Source: a bacterium (GTDB lineage Bacteria; Bacteroidota; Ignavibacteria; Kapaibacteriales; UBA7675). Taken from it: a DNA stretch of 64,000 nucleotides. Of this stretch, positions 29,791 to 38,668 are shown piece by piece. The notes beneath the pieces are model-generated. The model ran no database searches. It was not told the DNA's origin and saw nothing but the letters and a program-made list of their open reading frames with translations. The stretch is taken from the NCBI GenBank assembly GCA_030430495.1, contig JAUIKM010000022.1, forward strand, positions 1 to 64,000, written 5' to 3'. Every line of letters starts with the position of its first letter. Within the stretch, counting starts at the first letter, position 1. Position numbers and translations under genes: made by a program.

Positions 29791-31482
29791 ATGGATATCC
29801 GCAATCGATCGATTCTTGTACTGGGTGGTTGGGGTTTGGTTGGTTCCGCAATATGTCGCGATCTGATGCGACACGAACCGCGCGAAATAGTTGTTTCCTC
29901 ACTGCGCAAAGAAGAAGCGCTCGACGCCGTTGAACAGCTGCGAAGGGAATACCCGGATCACAATCCGGAGATGTTTGTTCCGGCCTGGGGCAATGTATTT
30001 GTCCGCGAGGACTGGAAAGAGAAAAGCCGCCACGAGCTGTTAAACAACGACGATATCCGCCACGGCCTTGTGACCGACGTTTTTGACGAGCTGGACGACG
30101 AGCTGCTGCAGCGCTCGGCGCTGTACAACCTGCTGCAGCAATACAAACCCGACGCCGTTATCGACTGCATCAACACGGCGACGGCGATCGCCTATCAGGA
30201 TGTATACTCCGGCGCACGCGCGCTGCTGAAGGAAATCCGCGAAAACAATTTACAGGCGGCGACGGTGGAAACGCTGTTGGCCTCTTCGGCCGTGCCGCAG
30301 TTGATCCGCCACGTGCAGATCCTGTACCACGGACTTAAACAAATCGGCACGTACGCCTACATTAAAATCGGCACGAGCGGCACAGGCGGCATGGGACTTA
30401 ACATTCCCTACACACACAGCGAAGAACGCCCCTCGCGCGTGTTGCTGTCGAAGTCATCCGTTGCCGGCGCGCACACGCTGCTGCTCTTCCTGATGGCGCG
30501 CACGCCGGATGCGCCGATCGTGAAAGAACTCAAACCGACGGCGGCGATCGCCTGGAAAAAAATCGGCTACGGCGAAGTCAAACGCCAGGGCCAGACAATT
30601 CCGTTGGTCGACATGGACTTCGACAAAGCGCTGGAAGCCGCGGGCAAGTTCCTGGTGGGCAATTACGAGGACGTCGACGACTTTGGTGAGAACCTGCGGG
30701 CGGCGTTTATCGACACGGGCGAGAACGGCATTTTCTCTCGCGGTGAGTTCGAGGCGATTTCCGAAGCCGGACAGATGGAGTTGATCACGCCGGAAGACAT
30801 CGCGGACAGCGTGGTGCAGGAGCTACGCGGCAGCAACTCGGGCCATGACATTGTACAGGCGCTGGACGGCGCGGCGATGGAGCCGACCTACCGCGGCGGC
30901 TACATGCGCCAGAACGCCATCCGCGAACTGGAAAAGCTGGAGCGGGCCAACGATCACGACAGCGTGGCATTTGAGATGCTCGGCCCGCCGCGCCTCTCGA
31001 AACTCTTGTACGAGGCGCAGCTGCTCAAACTGGTCGTGGGCTCTCCGCGCGACGTGGTCGACGGCGACACAGGGGCGATAGCCGGGGCTGCGGCGCAGCT
31101 GTTGCAGACGAATCGCAAACTGCGCAGCGAGATGCTGTCGATCGGGCTGGCGATTCTACTGCCGGACGGCAAAAAATACCTGCGCGGCCGCGACGTGAAG
31201 ATACCGCCCTACCGCGGCGAGCGCGAGCTGCCGCTGACGCAGGAAAACATCGATATCTGGTGTGAAGAGGGCTGGGTGGACCTGCGCCCGTCGAGCATTG
31301 CGGCCTGGCAGGAGCGTTTTCAGCGGATCATGGCGCAGACGGAAGCGATCGACGCCAACGACACCAGTTCGCGCACGATTTTCAACCGCAGCTACTGGGA
31401 CAACTTCGACGCGATCACGCCGGGCAAAATCGCCGCCTGGATTTTCATTGAAGAAGACAAGGGCGAGCGGATGAAGGACTGA
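29791..31482 (+). CDS. Rossmann-fold (SDR/epimerase-like) protein of unknown function
   Basis: 563 residues. It begins with SILVLGGWGLVGSAICRDL, a GxxGxxG dinucleotide-binding start like NAD(P)-dependent epimerases and short-chain dehydrogenases, and contains KPDAVIDCINTATAIAYQ, resembling the strand before the active site. I do not see a convincing YxxxK catalytic pair. The second half (from about residue 330) is helical and unlike standard SDRs, making the protein twice normal length. It lies 132 bases after metH and 73 bases before an RmlC-like cupin gene, on the same strand. Cytoplasmic; probably a redox or sugar-modifying enzyme, but the substrate is unknown. Confidence 0.6.
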   Translation: MDIRNRSILVLGGWGLVGSAICRDLMRHEPREIVVSSLRKEEALDAVEQLRREYPDHNPEMFVPAWGNVFVREDWKEKSRHELLNNDDIRHGLVTDVFDELDDELLQRSALYNLLQQYKPDAVIDCINTATAIAYQDVYSGARALLKEIRENNLQAATVETLLASSAVPQLIRHVQILYHGLKQIGTYAYIKIGTSGTGGMGLNIPYTHSEERPSRVLLSKSSVAGAHTLLLFLMARTPDAPIVKELKPTAAIAWKKIGYGEVKRQGQTIPLVDMDFDKALEAAGKFLVGNYEDVDDFGENLRAAFIDTGENGIFSRGEFEAISEAGQMELITPEDIADSVVQELRGSNSGHDIVQALDGAAMEPTYRGGYMRQNAIRELEKLERANDHDSVAFEMLGPPRLSKLLYEAQLLKLVVGSPRDVVDGDTGAIAGAAAQLLQTNRKLRSEMLSIGLAILLPDGKKYLRGRDVKIPPYRGERELPLTQENIDIWCEEGWVDLRPSSIAAWQERFQRIMAQTEAIDANDTSSRTIFNRSYWDNFDAITPGKIAAWIFIEEDKGERMKD

Positions 31483-31555
31483 CGGTCCTTCCGCCCGCGG
31501 GCACGGAGCGGGCTTCCTCACTGCCAATTCAACAACTCAACAGCTGAAGGCCGGC

Positions 31556-32086
31556 ATGCGCATCGCCGACATTGACACACACTTTCTGCAGTCGATCGAC
31601 TTCCGGATCGAGGGCGCGTTTGCGGGCCCGACGATCGATGGCATCAGGTTCAAGGACCTCAAAACGCATCTGGACGGACGCGGCGACGTCATCGAGCTGT
31701 GGAGCAAACCCTGGGTGGAACACGACGGCATGATCGTGCCGACGCACGTGTATCAGTCGGCCACGGACTACGGCGTGGTAAAGTGCTGGCACCTGCACGA
31801 GATCCACACCGACCAGTTTACGGTGACGCGCGGCAAACTGCAGGTGGTCTGCGCGGACGTGCGCAAAGAGTCGCCGACCTTCGGCTGCGTGAACTCCTTT
31901 GTGATCGGCGTACAGCGGCCGGCGCTGATTCTGATTCCGCCGGGCGTGATGCACGGCTGGAAAGCGCTGGCGCGGCCGGAGACGATCGTCGTCAATCTGC
32001 AGTCGCACCCCTACGATCCGGCGGACGAGTTCAAGTTTCCGTGGGACTGCGTGCTTGAACAAGTGTGGGAGCCGCGCAACGGCTAG
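31556..32086 (+). CDS. RmlC-like cupin, dTDP-4-dehydrorhamnose 3,5-epimerase family
   Basis: 176 residues, the size of RmlC-type epimerases. The cupin core shows LDGRGDVIELW, then VKCWHLHEIHTDQFTV with the His cluster and GKLQVVCADVR, then LILIPPGVMHGWKAL, a typical cupin second motif. The C-terminus NLQSHPYDPADEF resembles the family's P-Y-dipeptide region. The usual GVLRGLH motif is altered to GVVKCWHLH, so activity on dTDP sugars is uncertain. It follows the Rossmann protein gene and precedes purN on the same strand, but no other rhamnose-pathway gene is seen nearby. Confidence 0.7.
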   Translation: MRIADIDTHFLQSIDFRIEGAFAGPTIDGIRFKDLKTHLDGRGDVIELWSKPWVEHDGMIVPTHVYQSATDYGVVKCWHLHEIHTDQFTVTRGKLQVVCADVRKESPTFGCVNSFVIGVQRPALILIPPGVMHGWKALARPETIVVNLQSHPYDPADEFKFPWDCVLEQVWEPRNG

Positions 32087-32116
32087 TCGGCATGTGTATA
32101 TTCACCAGGCGGAATC

Positions 32117-32737
32117 ATGGAAAAGAGTAAAACCAGGCGCGTTGCGCTGGCCGTATTTGCATCGGGCTCCGGCAGCAATGCTGAACGTCTGATGCAGGAA
32201 TCTCATTCGATGGATTCGAGCTTCCGCGTGGCGCTGGTCGTCGGCAACAATTCGTCGGCGCGCGTCATGACGCTGGCGACGATGTACGACATCCCGACGG
32301 CGCATATCAGCAGCAAGACACATCCGGACGATACGGAGCGCGACGCAGCGCTGCTGCAGGTGCTGGACGAACACGGAATCGAACTGATTGCGCTGGCGGG
32401 CTACATGAAAAAACTGCCCGAAGCCGTGACGCAGAAGTTCGCCCGCAGAATATTAAACGTCCATCCGGCGCTGCTGCCGAAACACGGCGGACGCGGCATG
32501 TTCGGCAAACACGTGCACGCGGCCGTACTGGAAGCCGGCGAAACGGAAACCGGCGTGACGATACACTACGTGAATGAAGAGTACGACGCCGGCGCAATAA
32601 TCGCCCAGGAGCGCGTCTCTGTTCTGGCGGACGACGACGTGGATGCGCTGGCGACGCGCGTGCTGGCGGTGGAACACGAGCTCTACCCCCGCGTTGTTAA
32701 ACAAATTGCGGCGGAGTTGCCCAGGGACTCTGTTTAA
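32117..32737 (+). CDS. purN: Phosphoribosylglycinamide formyltransferase (GART), formate-independent
   Basis: 206 residues, family length about 190-215. It transfers a formyl group from 10-formyltetrahydrofolate to GAR, the third step of purine synthesis. The phosphate-binding start AVFASGSGSNAE and the catalytic stretch RRILNVHPALLPKHGG (Asn and His) are intact, followed by GVTIHYVNEEYDAGAIIAQ with the catalytic Asp. It begins 30 bases after the cupin stop and ends 49 bases before the lytic transglycosylase gene. Links to the one-carbon enzymes upstream in function. Confidence 0.95.
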   Translation: MEKSKTRRVALAVFASGSGSNAERLMQESHSMDSSFRVALVVGNNSSARVMTLATMYDIPTAHISSKTHPDDTERDAALLQVLDEHGIELIALAGYMKKLPEAVTQKFARRILNVHPALLPKHGGRGMFGKHVHAAVLEAGETETGVTIHYVNEEYDAGAIIAQERVSVLADDDVDALATRVLAVEHELYPRVVKQIAAELPRDSV

Positions 32738-32786
32738 CCGACATCAGCTTCAGTTTTACCGACCCGGCAAACGAGGAGAGCAGTTT

Positions 32787-33878
32787 ATGAAAAGCCCGAC
32801 AGCAGCATTAACTCTTTCCGCCCTGACGTGGCTTGCAGTCGCGACACTGGTCGGCTCGGCGGGTACCGCCAGCCTGAACGCGTGCAGCCCGGGGGAAAAC
32901 AATAATGGTATGAAAAGCGAGCCGCAGCCCGACGCATCCGTCATTACCGGCGATAAAATTTCAGACGTCAAAGCGGCGCTGCAATCAGATTCGCTGCACA
33001 CCTGGCCGGACTCCACCCTGCTGCCGTTTATTGCGGAACACCTCAACGAAGACAAAGGCCAATTCAGCACGGCGGCATACAAGTTGATTCGCGCAGGAGC
33101 GGACAGCACATTTGTGTTTAACCTCATCAACGACCCATCGGTTAAACACGACACAAAGTACATGAAAATCAATGTGACGGGCTACCTGGGCAAGCCGGAC
33201 TATTCCTCGCATTACAACGCCTATTCCGTTAAAAAAGCCGTGGCATTCCACGACGAATACGACTCTCTGTTAACATTGGTGGAAAAGAAGTACGGCGTCA
33301 GCAGCGAGGCGTTGACGGCGGTGGCATGGGTGGAAACGCGGCACGGCGCCTACCTTGGCACTCACCACGTACCCAGCGTTTATTTATGTTTGTCGATGAC
33401 GGACAATCCGGAATACATCGAGTTAAACATGGAAGCGCTGCACGAAAAGTTTGACGGCGACAGTACGGAGTTGAAAAAGCTGGAGCAGAAAATCCTCGAC
33501 AGGTCGGCCAGTAAGTCGGCCTGGGCGGTGGAACAGTTGATAGCGCTGCAAGCGGTCGAGACGATGGGGCACCTGAGTGTTTCGGAATTGGTCGGGTCGT
33601 GGGCCGGAGCTTTCGGCATTTCCCAGTTTATTCCCAGCAGTTACGTGAGCTGGGCGGTGGACGGCGACAACGACGGTACGATTAATCTGTACGACATGCC
33701 GGACGCGCTGTTCAGCATCGGCAACTACCTGAAGGAACACGGCTGGGACCAGACGAACGAAGGCGAGCGCAAAGCTGTGTGGGGATACAATCACAGTACG
33801 GCCTACGTGGACGCGGTACTGCTGCTGCGCGACAAGATCCGTTCGCGCGTACAAAGCAGTGGTGGACAAGCCGAGTAG
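32787..33878 (+). CDS. Lytic murein transglycosylase, MltB-like lipoprotein
   Basis: 363 residues. The ATG at 32787 follows GAGGAG and starts a lipoprotein signal: the hydrophobic N-terminus ends in SLNAC, a lipobox with the lipidated Cys at about residue 33. The transglycosylase core (about 160-350) shows SSEALTAVAWVETRHGAYLGT, where the Glu of WVETRHG is the presumed catalytic acid, then GSWAGAFGISQFIPSSY, WAVDGDNDG and ANYLK-like IGNYLKEHGW, all MltB family marks. It would cleave glycan strands in the periplasm at the outer membrane inner leaflet. The region between about 80 and 150 is weakly conserved. Confidence 0.9.
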   Translation: MKSPTAALTLSALTWLAVATLVGSAGTASLNACSPGENNNGMKSEPQPDASVITGDKISDVKAALQSDSLHTWPDSTLLPFIAEHLNEDKGQFSTAAYKLIRAGADSTFVFNLINDPSVKHDTKYMKINVTGYLGKPDYSSHYNAYSVKKAVAFHDEYDSLLTLVEKKYGVSSEALTAVAWVETRHGAYLGTHHVPSVYLCLSMTDNPEYIELNMEALHEKFDGDSTELKKLEQKILDRSASKSAWAVEQLIALQAVETMGHLSVSELVGSWAGAFGISQFIPSSYVSWAVDGDNDGTINLYDMPDALFSIGNYLKEHGWDQTNEGERKAVWGYNHSTAYVDAVLLLRDKIRSRVQSSGGQAE

Positions 33879-33999
33879 ATTTTGGTACATTGGACCATCG
33901 ATCAGCGCCCACCTTACAAATCGACAATATGTGATCAACCCTCTGGTCACAAAACTTGCCCTGTGTAACGCCAAATTGCGGCGAGTGTTCTAGGGCCGG

Positions 34000-34587
34000 A
34001 TGCATTCAAAGGCGGAAATGAGTTTGTCCAAACACGAGTATCAGGACCGGGGCGACGAGGAATTGTTCGCCATGGTCCAGGAGAATGATCAGCAGGCTTT
34101 CAGCGTGCTGTACGAACGCTACAACAGGCGTCTGTACAGTTATTGCCTGCGCATGCTCGGCAGCCACGCGGCGGCCGAGGACATTTTCCACGATGTATTT
34201 GTCAAAGTCTACGACAATCGCCAGTCCTTCCGGGGCGGCAGTTTTGTCAAGTGGCTGTTCACAATTGGCAGAACGACCTGTCTGAATGCCATCCGCGACC
34301 GAAAACACGCTGATGATGTTAACGACCTGAAAGACCTGCTTGTCGGCAGCGATTCGAGCAAAACGGGCGAGAACCTGTTTGTACGCGAGGCGCTGCGCAA
34401 GGCAATCGCCGGACTACCGCCCGAATTCAGGGAAGTGTTGATCCTGAAGCAGTTCAACGAATATTCTTATGACGAGATATCGGACATTACGGGAATTAGT
34501 ATCTCTTTAGCCAAGGTACGGGTTTTCAGGGCGATCAAGATGTTGCAGAAGACGCTTGCGCCCTACCTGAGGGATGTAAAAAAATGA
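34000..34587 (+). CDS. RNA polymerase ECF-type sigma factor
   Basis: 195 residues. Region 2 is at about 30-100 (AFSVLYERYNRRLYSYCLRM, SHAAAEDIFHDVFVKVYDNR), and region 4 at about 130-185 (AIAGLPPEFREVLILKQFNEYSYDEISDITG, LAKVRVFRAIKMLQK). This is the architecture of ECF sigma factors such as SigW/RpoE. Start codons at 34000 or 34018 are both possible. The next gene overlaps by four bases (ATGA at 34584-34587), marking it as the partner and probable regulator. The upstream region (33879-33999) should carry the promoter; no clear consensus was recognised. Confidence 0.95.
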   Translation: MHSKAEMSLSKHEYQDRGDEELFAMVQENDQQAFSVLYERYNRRLYSYCLRMLGSHAAAEDIFHDVFVKVYDNRQSFRGGSFVKWLFTIGRTTCLNAIRDRKHADDVNDLKDLLVGSDSSKTGENLFVREALRKAIAGLPPEFREVLILKQFNEYSYDEISDITGISISLAKVRVFRAIKMLQKTLAPYLRDVKK

Positions 34588-35741
34588 CGAACGACGAGCT
34601 TTTAGCCAAACTATATGACGGCACGCTGACGGAGGCAGAACAGGATGTGTTGCAGCAACGCATCCAGGAATCGCCTGAATTTGCCGGCGAAGTCGCAGAA
34701 TTCGAGACGGTGGTCGAACTCATGGAGACATCCAGCGAGGACGACGAGCCGAAACCCGCGCTTTTGCGGACGACGAAGGAAAAAGTGATCGCGCTGATCG
34801 GCGCGGCGGCAGGCACAGCAACAATCGGCGGTGCAGCCTCACAGATGGGCGGCGGACTGTTTACTTCGGTGCTGTTCAAATGGATCGCCGGCGTCGTCGG
34901 TGCACTGACGTTCGGCGGGCTGGTATTCTGGGCCGTGAACGACAGCAACGACGACGGCGACCTTGCACAGAACGATCAGGTGCAGGTGGAACAGCCGGCT
35001 GATGCGACGGAGCAGGTTGACGCGACCGGATCCGAGACAAACGCGCCGGACATGGACGGAGCACAATTTGACGAGCCCGACCTGACCAACGACGCCGACA
35101 GCAATCCGGACAACACGCCGGATCCTTTGCACACAGACGTCGATCCTGCGGATGCGGACATTTCCCAGCCGACAAATGGCGGCGACAACGACCCCGATGA
35201 AGATCCGGAACAGGAAGGCAGCTGGAAAGTGGCCGGCATGGATCCGGATCACGACGCACTCTTGCTGGCCGTTCCGCGTGAGCGCAAAGCATTGGAAATG
35301 ATGGAAGCGCTCGACAGCGCCACCGGACAGGCCTTTTACATGACGCGCCTGGCGGGTCGATTGGCGCGATTGCAGGAATACGATGAAGCTTATGCACAAG
35401 CCGACGAGGCGGTTGCCATCTACCGACAACACAACAACGACGCCGATCTGGCCAGGGCGCTGTATGCACGGGCGGCTTCTTCGGTAGGACTTGACAATCT
35501 GGCTTCAGCCGAACAGGATCTCGACGAAGCGGAACGCCTGGCGAGCGGCGGCAACCTGACAGAACTGCGCGGCAAGATCGCCGGACAGCGCGGGCTGCTG
35601 GCTTTGGCGCGCGGCGACCTGCAAGGTGCGCTGCAAGGCGTGACCGCCTGCGTGACCGTGCTCGAGAGTTCGCGCGGTGAAGAACTGCGCAGCTGGCAAA
35701 AATGGCAGAACGTCATCCGTCAACGCATTGAAGAACAATAG
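34584..35741 (+). CDS. Single-pass membrane protein, probable anti-sigma factor with TPR-like C-terminal domain
   Basis: 385 residues. The N-terminal 50 residues (MTNDELLAKLYDGTLTEAEQ) resemble short cytoplasmic anti-sigma segments with no zinc motif. A membrane helix lies at about 94-116 (LFKWIAGVVGALTFGGLVFWAV), followed by an acidic, Asp/Asn/Pro-rich linker to about 212. From about 225 the sequence looks like tetratricopeptide repeats (AFYMTRLAGRLARLQEYDEAYAQADEAVAIYR, then RALYARAASSVG). The ATG overlaps the sigma-factor stop, so the genes are translationally coupled. Periplasmic TPRs in an anti-sigma factor would suggest protein sensing; this is inference. Confidence 0.65.
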   Translation: MTNDELLAKLYDGTLTEAEQDVLQQRIQESPEFAGEVAEFETVVELMETSSEDDEPKPALLRTTKEKVIALIGAAAGTATIGGAASQMGGGLFTSVLFKWIAGVVGALTFGGLVFWAVNDSNDDGDLAQNDQVQVEQPADATEQVDATGSETNAPDMDGAQFDEPDLTNDADSNPDNTPDPLHTDVDPADADISQPTNGGDNDPDEDPEQEGSWKVAGMDPDHDALLLAVPRERKALEMMEALDSATGQAFYMTRLAGRLARLQEYDEAYAQADEAVAIYRQHNNDADLARALYARAASSVGLDNLASAEQDLDEAERLASGGNLTELRGKIAGQRGLLALARGDLQGALQGVTACVTVLESSRGEELRSWQKWQNVIRQRIEEQ

Positions 35742-35783
35742 AACAACACCGCCATTTTTGACAGGTCCATTGAGGGACTGAAT

Positions 35784-35818
35784 AAAAGCCGCTCGACTTC
35801 TGGTCGGGCGGCTTTTTT
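35784..35818 (+). terminator. Intrinsic terminator of the sigma/anti-sigma operon
   Basis: A 14-bp stem, AAAAGCCGCTCGAC / GTCGGGCGGCTTTT with one wobble, 5-base loop, and a T run after it. It lies 43 bases past the stop of the anti-sigma-like gene. Confidence 0.9.
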
Positions 35819-36762
35819 GTTTGCGCGCCGGCAACCAGTTAACACGGCAACATCGACTGTTAACAGTCATCGCGCCTACGTACGTTATGATTTTGTAACA
35901 GCTCAATCTGGCCCGGCAAACATTTATTGTTAAAGCAATTTGCAATTAAACAACAATGCGCTATATTGCCGCCAATCCAAATGAAACCTGCCCTGTGTTT
36001 TGCATTGCGCTACTGCCACGCGAAATTCAAAACACACTCCCTCCCCCGGGACCTTCACTGGATTCACTTTGTCAGTCCGCAGCAATTATCTTTCACACCT
36101 GGAATGGAGACGAGCTTCCAGGAACAGGCTGTGTTGACATGACAGTTTCCGATCTTTGCCGGAGAAACAAAGAACAGGTGCAACTGGATCACATTGTATC
36201 CGGCTTTCCAATTTGTGTTTAGCAGCTTAACGGCCAGGCGCCGATCGCATGGATTCTGACCCTGCGATCAACTCCCGGGCGAAAGGTTGTTGTTATTTCC
36301 GAACCGAATGGCAGCCTATATCGCCGGCCGGGACGGAACACAGCCAAATCCAAGGATCAAAGACTTAAACGGAGACCAGACACAACTGAACCGGACCGGT
36401 GTAGTGCCGGACCAGGCTTGCCCGGCTGCGGACTTTTGAGATCATTGCACAAGCACTGAAGTCCCGGCCACATTTCCAACGGCAGGATGCAATTCAGCCT
36501 GCAACAGTTCCCGGAGGATTAAACAACGGAACTGCTGTCGGTTGAACAGGGATTGCCTGTGCCCGCAATATCCTATTGCGTACACAGGACACTAATCGCT
36601 TCCATATTCATCATTCAGGCCACACCCCCAAAAACCTGAATCGCGCAGCATACATACCGGCACGTCCGGGTGGACGCTCACACTCAATTTTGTTTAACCG
36701 CCTCTTTGAGAATCAAGTCAAAGGCGGTCTTTCTTCACATTCCTATTTAACAGGAGAGTCAA
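35819..36762. other. Gene-free stretch, A/T-richer than surroundings
   Basis: About 944 bases before the small secreted-protein gene. Short frames exist but have no signal sequence, start signal or recognisable motif. It contains a perfect palindrome at 35855-35868 and GATCGCA/TGCGATC arms at 36243-36249 and 36263-36269. The promoter of the 36763 gene probably lies at its right end; one GTTTAAC word is at 36692-36698. Confidence 0.45.
35855..35868. repeat. Perfect 14-base palindrome GACTGTTAACAGTC
   Basis: A self-complementary sequence 37 bases after the terminator of the sigma operon. It is not followed by a T run, so it may be a protein-binding dyad or chance. Confidence 0.35.
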
Positions 36763-37215
36763 ATGTCACGTTTAACACTTATCATCGCACTGATGTGTTT
36801 TGCAGTCACGACGTCGTCAGCCATTGAGAATGTCACAGTCGAGATTATTGAATGCGGCGGCGGCAAATTGGGCTTCAACATCAAATACCTCAATGGAGAC
36901 GGAACACTTAAGTGCTCTTCCAGTCGCGATTGCAACGGCAACGATGTCTCAGACTGCACTCCCGACGATTTTGCTTCGAATGTCGCCATTCACGCTCAGA
37001 GTGGGACCGTAGTGACCGTATCACATGATTGGGATGCCGACTACAGTATCGTGAATCTTGCAACGGATCTGGAAGTGTACGCCCATCCGACGACTGAAAC
37101 CGGCGGTATTCCTTTTGATCTGGATATTGCCGGACTGGCGCCAGGCGATTACGCCGTCGTGGCGGTTCACCCGGTGACGGAAGTTCTTCAGGGAATCACC
37201 GTATTCAGAATCTGA
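36763..37215 (+). CDS. Small secreted protein of unknown function
   Basis: 150 residues. The ATG at 36763 follows CAGGAG at a good distance and opens a signal peptide (MSRLTLIIALMCFAVTTSSA). The mature part has four Cys (ECGGG, LKCSSSRDCNGN, SDCTPDD) that could form two disulfides, then a beta-rich tail, for example GTVVTVSHDWDAD and PGDYAVVAVHP, which looks like an immunoglobulin-type or fibronectin-like strand pattern. I recognise no family. It stands alone, with a large hairpin 170 bases downstream, in a gene-poor stretch shared with two other small secreted Cys-containing proteins. Confidence 0.75.
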   Translation: MSRLTLIIALMCFAVTTSSAIENVTVEIIECGGGKLGFNIKYLNGDGTLKCSSSRDCNGNDVSDCTPDDFASNVAIHAQSGTVVTVSHDWDADYSIVNLATDLEVYAHPTTETGGIPFDLDIAGLAPGDYAVVAVHPVTEVLQGITVFRI

Positions 37216-38074
37216 GTTTGCCTTGGTCGGCAAACCTGGCATTTCCAGCGCAGCATTGCACAATTCAACGCAATGGTGGATGTGGCGTCACGCTGATCGA
37301 AGTACAGGGCGTTTTGTCCGAGCCGACTCCGGACAGGATGCCGAACATTCGGCTGTAGCACGCCTGGCAGCTTTCAGCCTGACCAACTGCGCCGATTCGA
37401 ATCCAGGCGGAACACCATTAACGTGTCCCGACACGATTCGAATCGGCGCATTGTTGTATTTGACCGCGCAGACTGGTTTAACGCTTAAACAATAGCCAGG
37501 AGCATGGTCACGCGCATCACGATGTCACACTCCTGCCTGGCTGCCGAGACAACACAAAACTCACTTTGCAGCTGATGTCAAACAGCAAACACCGTGACTC
37601 GCCGGCATTTGTGTGGAGTCTCCCGACTGACTGGATTTACAATCAGCACTGAACTGAATGCCAGGATACCGACAACACTCCGGAAGATGTGAGCGGACGA
37701 TTCTACAATCACTGCAAACTCCGCTTTGCAAATTCCGGGCACAATAGCGATAAAGCTAAGGAACCTGGAACAAGCTGGGCGCGATGTGGTCAGGCGCCGG
37801 ATAAAATTGTCTGTCAACATGGAGTCAGACATAGAAAAAAACTACGAGCAGACCAGAATTACATGCCGGCTTTCGAGCGGCGCAGGATTACGCCAGGGGA
37901 GAGAGCAACGTCAAATTGTTGGAGCGCATTAAAAAAATAATTGACAAATGCTGGTTTTGCGGTTATTTTAGTCGGACACACTGCCAACCGACGCGCATTT
38001 GCACCATTTACTGCTTACCTGCAGATGTCGCCGCATAACCAACATTTTCATTCTTTCCTTAATCGGAGCTTTCC
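37216..38074. other. Gene-free stretch between small secreted-protein genes
   Basis: About 859 bases. No frame with both start signal and plausible protein was seen. The main feature is the hairpin at 37388-37450; GTTTAAC is at 37476-37482. The promoter of the Cys-rich tandem genes should lie at the right end. Confidence 0.45.
37388..37450. repeat. Perfect 16-bp inverted repeat with 31-base spacer
   Basis: Left arm TGCGCCGATTCGAATC (37388-37403) and right arm GATTCGAATCGGCGCA (37435-37450) are exact reverse complements. The spacer can form a small inner hairpin (GTGTC/GAC AC), and the stem can extend with a bulge (CAAC / GTTG). It is followed by TTGTTGTATT rather than a clean T run. Terminator, attenuator, or ends of a tiny mobile element are all possible. 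Confidence 0.6.
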
Positions 38075-38437
38075 ATGAAACGCTTCTTGGGTTTCCTTGT
38101 GGTCGCAATGCTGGCCGCCCCCATGTTTGTAGCCAATGCCGCCGAAACTACCACAAAATCCGACAAAGTTCTGGCAACCGCCGTCGTCTGCTCGGACGTT
38201 AAAATGGTAACAGCCGAAAGTGATCCTTTTCCTTGCGACGCCGGTCCTGATGTTGTTGCACGTGCCGAAGAAAAAGCCTGCGAGCGCGCACTGCGCAAAG
38301 CACAAGACGAATGCATCGATACAACCGACGAGTGCTTCGTTGAAACAATCGAATGTGTAACGCAACGACGCGTACTCGACAACGGCGAATGTATCGTCGT
38401 AGCGAAACTTAGCTATCGCTGTTGTTGCTACCACTAA
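38075..38437 (+). CDS. Small Cys-rich secreted protein, paralogue A
   Basis: 120 residues. The ATG at 38075 follows a CGGAG box and opens a signal peptide (MKRFLGFLVVAMLAAPMFVANA). The mature 95 residues contain ten Cys: VCSDVK, FPCDAG, KACER, DECID, DECF, IECV, GECI and a C-terminal RCCC. Conserved pieces shared with the next gene include CSD.K, D.FPCDAG.DVV, RALRKAQDECI, and the RCCC end. It has a weak hairpin 19 bases after the stop. Family unknown to me; likely disulfide-stabilised and exported to the periplasm or surface. Confidence 0.8.
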   Translation: MKRFLGFLVVAMLAAPMFVANAAETTTKSDKVLATAVVCSDVKMVTAESDPFPCDAGPDVVARAEEKACERALRKAQDECIDTTDECFVETIECVTQRRVLDNGECIVVAKLSYRCCCYH

Positions 38438-38455
38438 TGTGACATTAAACAGGAG

Positions 38456-38476
38456 GACGGCGAGGTTTCGTCGTCC
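38456..38476 (+). terminator. Possible terminator between the Cys-rich paralogues
   Basis: A stem GGACGGCGA / TCGTCGTCC (one wobble) 18 bases past the stop, then TTCTGCATTT. The T tract is poor, so it may be leaky. Confidence 0.4.
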
Positions 38477-38668
38477 TTCTGCATTTACCGAACGCACGCC
38501 GTATTTAACGAGCAAACAGACTACAACGCCATACACCTGATACCGCCATTGCAATTCAATGTGGCGGACGGAATGTTGCATGCCTGAAGACTTTATCGAG
38601 GGTGACTTCCGGTGTGCAATACCAGTAACAATCACTTCAAACTGTTTAACCATCATTGGAGTAAATCC

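Noticed and set aside
35956-36222. 88-codon plus-strand frame in the gene-free stretch
   Set aside because: Contains several Cys but no signal peptide, ribosome-binding site or homology seen.
36243-36269. GATCGCA...TGCGATC dyad, also seen near 519-551
   Set aside because: Two occurrences with different spacing are compatible with chance for this common octamer core, so no shared regulator is claimed.
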